Part shown: positions 13,436 to 23,468 of the stretch, in pieces
How positions within the stretch are numbered: position 1 is the stretch's first letter
How the letters are laid out: the number at the start of each line of letters is the position of its first letter
Origin: Zhengitettix transpicula
Taxonomy: Eukaryota; Arthropoda; Insecta; Orthoptera; Tetrigidae
Length of the DNA: 64,000 nt
Assembly: GCA_037074705.1 (NCBI GenBank)
Contig: CM073591.1
Location: 33,832,587-33,896,586 of the forward strand
Reading direction: 5' to 3'
Position numbers and translations under genes: made by a program
Notes under the pieces: generated by a model
Seen by the model: the letters and a program-made list of their open reading frames with translations, nothing else
The model's database searches: none
What the model was told of the DNA's origin: nothing

Positions 13436-14035
13436 TGTAATAATTTCTTTACATAGCTTAACATCCTTTGACAATAATTCTGGATATGAATTATGTGGCG
13501 TTTTTAAATGAAAAGAACTATTATGTGAAAACTATTAAACAAGATTTAATAACAATTTTAAAACAAGTATTCAAATTACAAAATATTTGGGATCTCAGGG
13601 TCTTGAACTGGGTTTGATAATGGCAGATTTTATATAATCAAAATCACAAAAATTACATTTGCTTTATATGGGAATCAATGCGTCTGAATATAGACGAAAT
13701 TTGTTGCTGAAGAAATAATACTAAAGATTTAAACAATTTTAATTTTTATCAAGAAATAAAGAATGATCTGAATAATTAAAGATCTCATTTTATCGATAAT
13801 TAAAGAACGATCTGACGGTTATCTTTTAAACCAAGTTTACAATGATTTTAAAGTTTTCTTTCTACTTACGGCAGCCCAGGTCTCAATTTTAACTTTTCGT
13901 GCACAATTTTGGGGATATCATTGATTCTAAGTACTCACAGACTCTAATTAGCGTAGTTTGTTAGTTGGTTTAAAATAACTTTGTCAATTCTCGATGATTT
14001 ACTTCAACCTGGATTTGTAGGATAACGTATCGGTC
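13436..14035 (-). repeat. LTR of the gag-bearing element (5' LTR, probably incomplete)
   Basis: Read on the + strand the LTR begins TGTAATAATT at 13436. It shares gggatctcagggtcttgaac, ctgggtttgataatggcag and later gcccaggtctca and gggatatca with the solo LTR at 38.3 kb. Element orientation is minus, because the primer-binding site and gag lie at lower coordinates. Homology fades near 14.03 kb without a clear TGTAAT end, against about 1.0 kb for complete copies, so this LTR is probably truncated. Confidence 0.7.
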
Positions 14036-16555
14036 AAGTCTTCCATTTGAAAGGGGAATGTATGTTTTTTTATTTACTTTATTTTAGGTTGCTTTAACTA
14101 TATTAAAAGGTTATTAGTGAGCAAGAAATTTTCATAAATGTTAAAAGTTTGTAATCTACATTCAATATGTTTAAATTTTGTCATACATTATTTTGGTTTA
14201 AATATTTTATGGTTTTAATTATGGCTTCTTTTGATGAAATTAGGTCTTTGTTGGTATTTTCTCCTAGCGTTTCGTCTCTGCTTTTTATAGCTGGTGTGTT
14301 CAAATGTGTGGTTTTGTTTAAGACGTTTATTCAAGAAATATTTTTCTTTTAGAAAATTTTTTACAATAATAATAATTATAGTCCACAGATTGGACTCCGT
14401 TTTTTAACAAGGGAAATAATTATAAATTTAGTTCTCCTATGAGACTCCGAAATAAATTTATTTTTACATACAAAGTTTTATTATAAGTCCATTTAATGGA
14501 CTGACAAGGTTATATAGTTTTGAAATTTGAAAGTAAGGAATGTTCTTAACTAAAATCAAATTCATTTTCCTTTAAAACTTAAGTCTCATGAATTGATTGC
14601 CGCATCATCTCAGAAATTTTTTTTTTGTGAATCCTCTGATTTTTGTTAGTTCAATATCAATTTTGTTTAATTTTTATTGTATCCAGATGGCGTCCATTTT
14701 TGTTGTAGACGAGATGCTGTTTTTTGTGTTTGCAGGTATCTACGAATTTCTAAATTGCCTAGTACTGGCTTGTCTTATCTTTTTCAAATAAACTGCATCG
14801 TGTTCAGTACATTCTGACCAATAAATCAATCTTCTATTTACATGCCTACTACCCCAGGGGAATAAGCTTCGATAATTTTTTGATTGGCACCTAAACTATC
14901 CTTTTCATTGATTTTGGAATGAAGTTAAAATATTTAGTTTTTAATTTTTCTATCATGAATTCACTTTGCAACTTTGACTATACTTTTATCAGGATTAGAA
15001 ATAGAAATTTTCTGTTGAAATGAAACTACCAAACTTTGACAATACAATTTTTTTTCTATTTTAGTTTGGAAGGCCCAATCTTTTTTCTTCATTTAAGCAG
15101 GTCATATGCCTAGAATATCACTAGCTGAATTCTCTTTTTCATGAAATAGTTTATCTAAACATTCACTAACACTTTCTTTGCCTATAACATATTCTTTAGA
15201 GTTGCATGTAGTGTACAATGATTTTCCAGGTATAAAATTGACAGGAATGGGCTGCTTAAGTAAGATAAGAATTAAATAACTTTGGATAATTATCTTTTTT
15301 TTATGTGTTTGGAAAGGATCTGAACAATACTGTTCATAGAGATAATGAGACTTATTTGAGTATTTAATTTCATGACATTTAAAATTTGGTGATCGCTGAG
15401 TTCATTCTTTGAGCAGAAAACATTTTTTTCTTCAGTATAAGCTTCATTTTTATGTCATTGGATAAAACTCCAAAATGGTTTTATAGCAAGCTTCATCAAT
15501 AAAAGTACCTATTGAACACTGACACTATTTTGGTAAAATTCTGCCGAACTCTACACTTTTTGAGCTGGGACTTAAGTGAGACAAATATTGGAAGAGGTGC
15601 AATGCAACTGCACTGGCTTTCAAATGATTGAACCTGTAAAATCCTGCACCAGTCAACAATGGATTGTGTATCATTGAACCAAACATTGTAACAAGTATCG
15701 AGGCCTACTGACTGTCACTTTAAACCTTGTTCCCATGGCAAGTGACTTGACGAGCTTGTGGTTGTAGTGCCCTTTCAAATTCTGACCATGAGCCATTCCC
15801 ATGGCACGTAAAGGATCATGGTTTGCGTATTGAAGCTTGTTATCTGTTGGGCCACTGGTCTTAGATGTTCCGACACAGGGCAACCTTGAGTCTGCAAGGG
15901 CCTCCTAGTCTTTCCGTTCCCACAGCGTGATGTCTGACAAACTTCACACGAGATCTGTCAAGCCACAGGGTGTGGGAACATAGTACAGCATTGTGTATGG
16001 TTAATTATATAACAAATTTAGTTTCAAGAGATAAGAATGTCTTCTAAATAATAAAACAGCTCCTTATGTCCTCTTATCCCTTATGAGTTGAATGTCAAAG
16101 TTGTAATTTATATTGTAGTTTGATACTACAGATATATTTAATGTGTGCAATTTTTTGATTTTTATCTTATTACAATTATAACTTTGCAAAAACTTGAAAA
16201 ATTCAATTTTTTAAAGGATAGTCATTTACTATTTATAGTTAATATATTATAACTACTCTATTATATGTAAATGCACATAAAATATTGAGGTTCACAAACT
16301 GTTTCTTCTTGGTGAAAGTAGCCTCCGAAAATTGAATTTTCTTCATGTGCAATGGATAACTGAGTGTTACAAATAGTACGTGGAAGCATGACACTAGGCA
16401 CGTAAATAGAGGATTGATTTATCGGCCAGAATGTACTGAACACTTTATTTGAAAAATATAGGGCAGCCAGTAGTAGATAATTTAGAAATTCGTAGACACC
16501 TGCAAACTCAAAAAAACAGTATGTCTACAGCAAAATTGACCGCCATTTTTGAGCT
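14036..16555. other. AT-rich stretch, no supported gene
   Basis: Short frames at 14167-14352 and 14597-14791 are hydrophobic by AT bias only. A GC-richer island at about 15600-15975 has no recognised homology within the window. Confidence 0.45.
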
Positions 16556-16559
16556 AGAT

Positions 16560-16655
16560 ACAATGAAAACTAATCAAAATTAGTGAAAAAGAAAGATAGC
16601 CAATTCAGACAAAAATGTTTCTGTGATCCTTGTTCCTTTCGCCAACACTTGTTAG
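16560..16655 (-). repeat. Penelope-like tail fragment
   Basis: The + strand reads gaaagatagccaattcagac and then gtttctgtgatccttgttcc, followed by tttcgccaac. The reverse complement is a diverged copy of the PLE tail, with a recognisable AAGGAACAAGGAT and CAGAAAC order. The CTGA box is changed. Confidence 0.5.
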
Positions 16656-17769
16656 CAGACAAAATTCTAACAACTAAATATTAATTTTTTCTGAGATGGT
16701 GCGACATCCTGTTGGCATGGACAATAGGGAATTGGGGCCGTAGAAATTGTAAGAGAGCGCACAGATTACGCGGTCAATAAATTTAGAGTGTAAAGAGGAA
16801 CACCCGTTTAGTGTCTACAATAAAAGGACAGTAAACCAATGGAAAAAAATTGAAATAATTAAAATAGGATGCAATAAACGGGAAATAAATGAGCCTAGTT
16901 TTACGAAGCTTTTCTGAGTAAGAAAATTGAAATAAGGGGTTTTCTTGCGGAGTGAAGATAATTAAACTTTCAAAAAGGCCAATGCATCACAAATTAATGT
17001 AAAGAGTTGCTCAAATAACTGGAACGTTATACTACCTCGCTCCAAGAGTGATTTTGTAGAGGAAACTCTAGAAATGGAAAACGAGCAAGACTAGTGTATG
17101 TAAACATGTAAGATAGACAAAGATAAATGTATTTGTATGGAAATATGATTGAAAAGTAACTGAACGTATATTCGTGAAACGTGCGGTCTCGCATTACGAA
17201 AGTTGTAACACCCCTCCCATACTCTTCTAGCAGTCATGCTACATTCGTGGGGATTATCGCTGTTGTACAATAGGGACTTTCCTATAAGTGGAAGAACTTG
17301 TGAAATAACATCTATAAGTCCGATAATCGGTGGGACTTGAGAAGTACCAGCTGTCCTTCCTCGAACATGTTACATTTCCGTTTCTGTTGACATCATTTCG
17401 GCCTCGAGATGTCTCAATATTTCCACGACCGCGGGCATGGGTTGTGGTGGTTGTGGTTCGTCAAAGTCCGTGGCTAAGTAGAAACACCTTTCGCGTCGTG
17501 TGGTATGGCGTTCAAAGTCGATTCAATTATCGGAAGTACATTAAAAAAATTATTTTACAATGTACATTTATTGACAACAACAATACATTTTGCATTTGTT
17601 TTTATACTTTATCAACTATAAATTTCGAATTATTTCGTTTCATGCTTTTTAGTTAGACCTATTATTTATACAAGGGGTAGGGGTTCTTTTTTGAGCTAAG
17701 TATTAATTCTTACTTTAGTTACGTTCAGAAATAAAGAGTATTTAATTATTAGCTTGGCATGTGATTCTT
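16656..17769. other. unassigned stretch with a GC-richer patch
   Basis: The patch at about 17160-17540 contains a 108-codon open frame without recognisable motif. Nothing else is supported. Confidence 0.35.
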
Positions 17770-18045
17770 TACTGATCAGATATTTGAATATAAAATTACG
17801 TCATTTTCCTGGAAATCGACTGGAAGATGTGGAACCAAACTTAGGTGGAAGGAGAATGTTAAGAATTTAGAGGCTACCACATTTATAAGTTCCTTTCTGT
17901 AATTGCTACTTGTTTTCGTAGACAAGTCTTTCTTTGCTTCTAGTTTCAAAATTTGATGCACAGAAATTAGTTCAACCATTGCTTATTGATGTTTTTTTTT
18001 AATTTTTATAAGATACAAGACGAGAGTCCCACAATACAGGTAGTG

Positions 18046-18246
18046 TTCATATATTTCAATAAACCGCCTCACGCTTTCATAGTTTTTAAAAATAATCTTA
18101 ATCCATTTACTGTTACCCCAAAAGAAGTAACTAATGAAATTAAAACAAATCCGAACCATAAGAAAGTGTCAGGATTCGATCTAATTACAGGAGAGATTTT
18201 AAAGCATCTGCTTAGAAAGGGTATAGTAATGCTTTTACATATTTAA
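18046..18246 (+). pseudogene. Jockey-like LINE reverse transcriptase fragment (N-terminal RT)
   Basis: The frame contains TPKEVTNEIKTNPNHK followed by SGFDLITGEILKHL, the sequence typical of the start of Jockey-type reverse transcriptases (the KAPGxD region, here with V and S replacing the usual A and P). It ends in a stop at 18246 directly before repeat B. A piece near 17815-17870 contains TKLRWKENVK, which resembles a later RT segment, so the locus appears rearranged. The element is dead here. In a complete LINE the enzyme copies its own RNA into nicked target DNA. Confidence 0.65.
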
Positions 18247-18420
18247 GGGTACGTCCATAGTGCACCACCACCTGCTTTATCGCGGCAGACTAGAGGGAAC
18301 AAGTGCAGGGGGAAACGTACGCTCGTGGCCGTAGAGCGGCTGCCCTCCTGCTTCAACCTTCATAAACCGATTTTCTACCTGCGTTTACCGGAATTAATTA
18401 GTTTATTTTCTCACTTCCCG
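18246..18420 (+). repeat. dispersed repeat B, copy 1
   Basis: It begins gggtacgtccatagtgcacc and shares gcacgctcgtggcc-like strings, cctcctgcttcaacctt and a cccgcttca end with the copy at 20834-21010. The GGGTACGTCC start looks like a DNA-transposon terminus, but I found no matching inverted end. Confidence 0.6.
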
Positions 18421-18645
18421 CTTCACAATGAAAAAAATTACGTCTGATTGAAAATTAATAATAAAAAAGAACCAAATACATACAGAATGGTAATGTAAAT
18501 ACCACACAACGTTTCTGGAATCCTTGTCGCCTTTCCAAGTACCTAGTCATGACGACACCAAACAGGTGGAAAGAACGAGTTAAGTTAAAAAATCTGAATT
18601 TAGCATAAACTATAGACATTACTAATGGGTAATTGTAATGTATAA
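18421..18645. repeat. PLE tail joined to a LINE RT fragment
   Basis: It contains aattacgtctgattgaaaat, then ataccacacaacgtttctgg (PLE tail, minus orientation), then caccaaacaggtggaaagaa, the KRRWKE-type RT segment seen three times at 21.3-22.2 kb. The same order of pieces follows repeat B at both places. Confidence 0.55.
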
Positions 18646-19074
18646 AAGCAGAGCACAGTGCGTGAGTGAAGAGTACAAAGACCAGAAAATTTTCGACGAA
18701 AACATTGGATGGACTAGTCGTTAAGTATATTGTGAATGCTGTACTTCTTCAATATTAAGAACGTATGATAAATTCTGCGTACGACCTTTCATCCTGTCTG
18801 ATGGAGATAACTGCACCAGCCTGTTCTGTCGATAGAGTATATATTGCAAGTTTGTTGGGGGTTGACACACACAAAACAAACACAGTGTACCATCAAATTT
18901 TAATTTAAAGTATTTATTTTTAATAATTTGACGCATTCACAAAAAAAACATCTCGGTAATGAAATTTAACTTTTTGGGCGCCACCAAAAACCTATAATCG
19001 GCTTTGGAAATAAGTTGTGCGGCAGACGCTGATGCCAACCGCACACATCAACATTATTAAACACAGTTTTAAAA

Positions 19075-19200
19075 AAATAGAATGAATAAGAAGGATAGCC
19101 AAACACAGACAAAAGTGACAGTATAAATACCACACAAAGTTTGTGCTAAGAAGAGCCTAGAGAAACACAACTGCACTGGTCAGTTGACAACTAGAATATT
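19075..19200 (-). repeat. Penelope-like tail fragment with internal deletion
   Basis: It shares ataaataccacacaa-type sequence with the other tails and the string gcctagagaaacacaactg with the PLE at 41.29 kb. The central hammerhead-like portion is missing, with the join falling directly at the gtgctaag string. Confidence 0.6.
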
Positions 19201-19397
19201 ACTGGTTTTTATTTTACTAGGTTGGCATTACCTTGTGCAATGAAAATAACTGTTTGAAAATGGCGGCCGAATGATGGCAAGGGCCGACAGTAACCACATT
19301 AATCGAACAACAACAAAACCAAGCAAAATAACAATAAATACTATGTCCAACTTATTCAAATAATTCTTTTTTTTTTTTTGTAAACTCGTTACTCGTT

Positions 19398-19640
19398 ACT
19401 GTTTTTCACAGGACCACTTCACCTTTCTCGTGTTTTTAAAGACATCATCACTCAGTGCCTCAATGGGCCTGCGATCCGTCCTGGCTATGATGACCCGGAA
19501 CAGCTGTTGATTGATCCGATCAGCTTCCGCGATGGGGAAAATGGTTGACCAGAATGTCCGCGTTCACACTTTGTTGATGTCCTCCTGGAAACTTGGCGAA
19601 TGAGTACCCTTCCGGGACACTTCGTGGCTTAATCTCAATT
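19398..19640 (+). other. coding-like GC-richer fragment of unknown origin
   Basis: After an acceptor-like tttttcacag, a frame reads GPLHLSRVFKDIITQ and then YDDPEQLLIDPISF before a TGA. Codon choice is unlike the AT-rich surroundings. No partner exon was found and the frame is short, so a transposase or host-gene fragment is equally possible. I do not recognise the family. Confidence 0.3.
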
Positions 19641-20617
19641 TTCATTGTGTTTATTATTCTTTTTTAAAAAATCTAATGATTCTGTTGGGAAAGTTCTTAT
19701 CTATAAATTTATTGAAGGTCACCATAAACACGTCCTGGCGTTTCAAAAGTTGTAATAATAAGAAAAAACCTATCTCGTTTTTTATAAGACAAGGATGGCA
19801 CATTTCAATGTGCCATTTGTTATATTATCCAAAGAGAAACATGCCGCTAATTTATTAGTAAAAAGATGTAGAATTGATTACGTTTATCTAAATAACTAAA
19901 TTTGAATACTTTTTTTTTTCATGCTGGAATAAAGGTTGAAAATTTTTATTATTTATTTTCTGTATTGTTGTATGAGAAAGCGTTGAGTACTCGACGTTCA
20001 ACAATGCCACGTCGCGTATTGTTAAACAAAAATTAGGGAATAAACGCTGGGATCTTCAGAGAAAAATTTGAAACGTTCGCAAAAACGGTGAATAACATAT
20101 GGAATATTATAATAAAGTTTAATATTTTTAGAAGCAAATTAATGGTTAGTCTTATAAGGCTAGTTTTAATGGTAGGCACATAGTTGCTGATAACGAAAAA
20201 AATCTTAATCAGTTTCGAAAAAACAAAAGTAGTAAATGAACTACAGAAAATATATAAAAATAACAGCACAATTCTACAGTCTCGCAGGTTGGTTGGTACT
20301 AAATAAAATTGGGATAAAGATATTGTTGCTCCACCAGTTTTGTTATAGCCACCCCTCTTCCACCAAGCCTGTCCCGTTGAATTCGTTGTCTCTTTCTACT
20401 CAGTTCGTAACTAACTTAATTTAGTGTGCAGGCCAAACCATTTGTATTATATATTAATTTAGATATTCATTATATCCCACCATTTTTCAGATTTAATTGT
20501 TCAAATATTTGTAATTTGGCAAAGAATCTTCCTTCATTTGATCAAGAAGGTTTAGGCGGGGAATGGCGTGGCTAGAGGGTAAGCTTAACTTGTTCCATAA
20601 TTGTAATGAAGTCATGA

Positions 20618-20833
20618 ATTGTAGAATCTCACAGTGAGAAATCGCCACCTGAACTGAATGTACCGTACACAGTGAATATATTGATCAATATTTAAGCCAC
20701 TCCCCCAATATTCATCAATATAAATTAAAAATTTAAATTGCGTCAATATTCCGCAGCTACTTCAATATCTACGTCAATCCTCTCCGCACACGGTCAATAT
20801 GTTGATCAATACTTTATATCCCGCCTGAATAAT
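20618..20833 (+). repeat. dispersed repeat D, copy 1 (LINE 3' end)
   Basis: It shares gtagaatctcacagtgagaa, the cagtgaatatattgat string and taaattgc.tcaatatt blocks with 22303-22470. In the second copy the block follows directly on the C-terminal RT-like sequence, so D is most simply the 3' end of the same Jockey-like LINE. Confidence 0.55.
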
Positions 20834-21010
20834 GGGGTTACGGTATGTCCATGGTGCACCGCCACCCGCTTAATCACGGCAAACTAGCAAGAAGCAAATG
20901 CAGGGAGAAATGCACGCTCGTGGCCTCCTGCTTCAACCTTCTTAAACCGTTTTTCTACTTACGTTTACAGTAATTCATTATTGTTTCTTTTCTCGTTTCC
21001 CGCTTCACCC
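20834..21010 (+). repeat. dispersed repeat B, copy 2
   Basis: It matches copy 1 at 18246-18420 in order and orientation (tccatggtgcaccgccaccc, cgctcgtggcctcctgcttc, cccgcttcaccc). It is again followed by the aattacgtctgatt block and PLE tail sequence. Confidence 0.6.
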
Positions 21011-21139
21011 GCACGGTCAGTTTGGCGTAGACTTTTAGACACATGTTCTTCTTTTGTTTTCTTTAAATAAATATTAATTTAAAAGGCGGGATCGATGTGG
21101 ATGAAGATATTTTAATTTCTGAAGTGTTTTTAAATATTG

Positions 21140-21340
21140 CAATTAAAAAAATTACGTCTGATTTGAAAATTAGTAATAAGAAAGATAGCCAAATACACGC
21201 AAAATAATAATAAAGAAATTACGTCTGATTTGAAAATTAGTAATATAAAGAAAGCCAAATACATGCAAAATAATAAAAAATTACGTCTGATTGAAAATTA
21301 GTAACAAAAAGATAGCCAAATACAATCAAAATAATAAATA
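21140..21340 (-). repeat. short tandem block leading into PLE tail
   Basis: The string attacgtctgatttgaaaatta followed by gatagccaaatac-like sequence occurs three times at about 21150, 21219 and 21281. The unit is about 65 bp and diverged. Confidence 0.6.
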
Positions 21341-22170
21341 CCACACAACGTTTTTTGGGATCCTTGTTCCTTTTCCAATTACCTAGGGGTGACTATAGAC
21401 ACCAAACGTAGGTGGAAAGAGCATGTTAAGAAAAAAATCTGAATTAAGCATAAAATATAGACAATACTAATGGGTTATTGTAAGAAACTCCAATCTTTTA
21501 ATTTCCAACAAACTACTGATTTACAATCAAGTTTTGAAACCAACGTGGCTCTACTGTATGAAACTTTGGGGCTGTGTATGTGACACAATCATTAAGTGCA
21601 TATAAACGTATAATAAATACCACACAACGTTTTTTGGGATCCTTGTTCCTTTTCCAAGTACGTAGGGATGACTAGACACCAAACGTAGGTGGAAAGAGCA
21701 TGTTAAGAAAAAAATCTGAATTAAGCATAAAATATAGACAATATTAATGGGTTATTGTAAGAAACTCCAATCTTTTAATTTCCAACAAACTACTGATTAA
21801 CAATCAAGTTTTGAAACCAACGTGACTACTGTATGAAACTTTGGGGCTGTGTATGTGACACAAACATTAACTGCATATAAACGTATAATAAATACCACAC
21901 AACGTTTTTTGGGATCCTTGTTTCTTTTCCAATTACCTAGGGGTGACTATAGACACCAAACGTAGGTGGAAAGAGAATGTTAAGAAAAAAATCTGAATTA
22001 AGCATAAAATATAGACAATATTAATGGGTTATTGTAAGAAACTCCAATCTTTTAATTTCCAACAAACTACTGATTAACAATCAAGTTTTGAAACCAACGT
22101 GACTACTGTATGAAAATTTGGGGCTGTGTATGTGACACAAACATTAACTGCAAATAAACGTTTCAAAATA
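21335..22170 (+). repeat. Jockey-like RT fragment triplicated in tandem (about 277-bp unit)
   Basis: Units start with the ccacacaacg string at 21341, 21620 and 21895, giving spacings of 279 and 275 bp. Each unit contains a PLE-tail start and then an RT segment with WKEHV- or WKENV-type sequence. A later segment reads LISNKLLI followed by YNQVLKPT, with a W near the end. The units are over 95% identical by eye, while small indels break the frame. The arrangement is head to tail and looks like recent unequal exchange or replication slippage. Confidence 0.8.
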
Positions 22171-22470
22171 AAGTGTTATGAAACATTTTGAATGCTCCCC
22201 TTGTATATCCGAAATGCAGATCTCTATAGGAATCTCCAGATTCCAACCATAGAAGAAATAAAAAGGTATGCTGGGAAACATGAAGCGCCATGTCAACCCA
22301 GTCATAAATTGTAGAACCTCACAGCGAGAAATCTCACACAGTGAATATATTGATTAATATTTAAGTCACTCCCCAAATATTAATCAATATAAATATAAAA
22401 ATTTAAATTGCTTCAATATTCCTCAGCAACTTCAATATCTACGTCAATCTTCAATAATAGGCTATTTTAG
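22171..22470 (+). pseudogene. C-terminal end of Jockey-like LINE plus repeat D copy 2
   Basis: Downstream of the third unit the translation gives YIRNADLYRNLQIPTIEEIK and then RYAGKHE, the usual C-terminal region of Jockey-like proteins. The non-coding repeat D follows to about 22470. In-frame stops make it a relic. Confidence 0.65.
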
Positions 22471-22564
22471 AAGCGTACTTTGTAAATCTCATTGTCACTT
22501 CCGCAGACAATATAGTCCAGTCCCCAACAATAGCCAAACTGCGTACCATTATAAACAACTAAGC

Positions 22565-23045
22565 TGTCTCCATGAACGACGATTAATTAAAATTTAAAAG
22601 AGCAAATTTATAATAATCACCGTTTTTCTCTGCTAAATAATTGTTGACGAAGGTGATTGCCTCTTCATTTGACGAAAATCTCTGTCCTCCGAGCGCAATT
22701 TTTAGATGAGGGAACAAGAAGAAGTCGCTTGGGGCTAGAAGTGGTGAGTAAGGCGGATGGTCAAGCAGTTCAAACTGTAATTCTTGGATTTTCGCCATGG
22801 CAACCGCTGAGGTGTGAGGCGGTGCGTTGATTTGGTGAAACAGGAATTTCTTTTTCTGCAAATGTGGCCGTTTTTCCGCAAGTTCTGCCTTCAGTTTGTC
22901 AAGTAATGATGCGTAGTAATGCTCCTGTAATGGTTTTTCCTTTTTGAATATAATTGATGAAATATAACTCCATGACTATCCCAAAAAACAGTCGCCATCA
23001 CTTTCCCAGCCGAAAAAACAGTTTTTGCTTTTTTCGGGCAATTAT
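22565..23045 (-). pseudogene. mariner transposase, C-terminal relic with lost catalytic residues
   Basis: The minus-strand frame at 22583-22861 reads HQINAPPHTSAVAMAKIQEL, then HPPYSPLLAPSDFFLFPHL and GGQRFSSNEE. This is the C-terminal half of a mariner (Tc1/mariner superfamily) transposase. Upstream, at 22862-23045 in a shifted frame, are the usual KVMATVFWD-like and INYIQKGKTIT segments. In active mariners the metal-binding triad is D,D34D. Here the D before NAP is replaced by I, and the D of YSPDLAPSD is replaced by L. With the frameshift and missing N-terminus, this copy is inactive. Confidence 0.85.
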
Positions 23046-23468
23046 GCGAATTTTTTTTTTGTTGAAGAAATTAAATTTGCAATTCAATAGCATATTTCGT
23101 ATGAAAAAACCTATGGTATAATGGTATATTTGCTTTTAAAATATTTAACAGTTTTCTTGAACCTATTTTGATTTGTGCTAATCTTTTCCAACAACACGTA
23201 CAATTACTTTTATCATTCGTCTAGAACATAGAACAAGATATGATTATAGTAAAGATGGAATTTCGCTTTTACATCTGAGAAGTAGAGAAGTACTTATCAA
23301 CGCGAGGTTTCTCCGTTTTTCATCGTTTAGCAATTTGTGTTTAGCGTATTCATATTCGGTTGTTACCAGAAGCATAAGCCGTGTAACCATGGTAACGAAC
23401 TTTCTCGGATATGGCATTTCTGTTCTCATTTTCTTTTTAATACAAAAATTTCCTGTTCCATTCCACAG

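Noticed and set aside
21150..22170. Regularly spaced repeats that could suggest a CRISPR-like array
   Set aside because: The units are long (65 or 277 bp), contiguous, and contain LINE and PLE sequence. There are no unique spacers.
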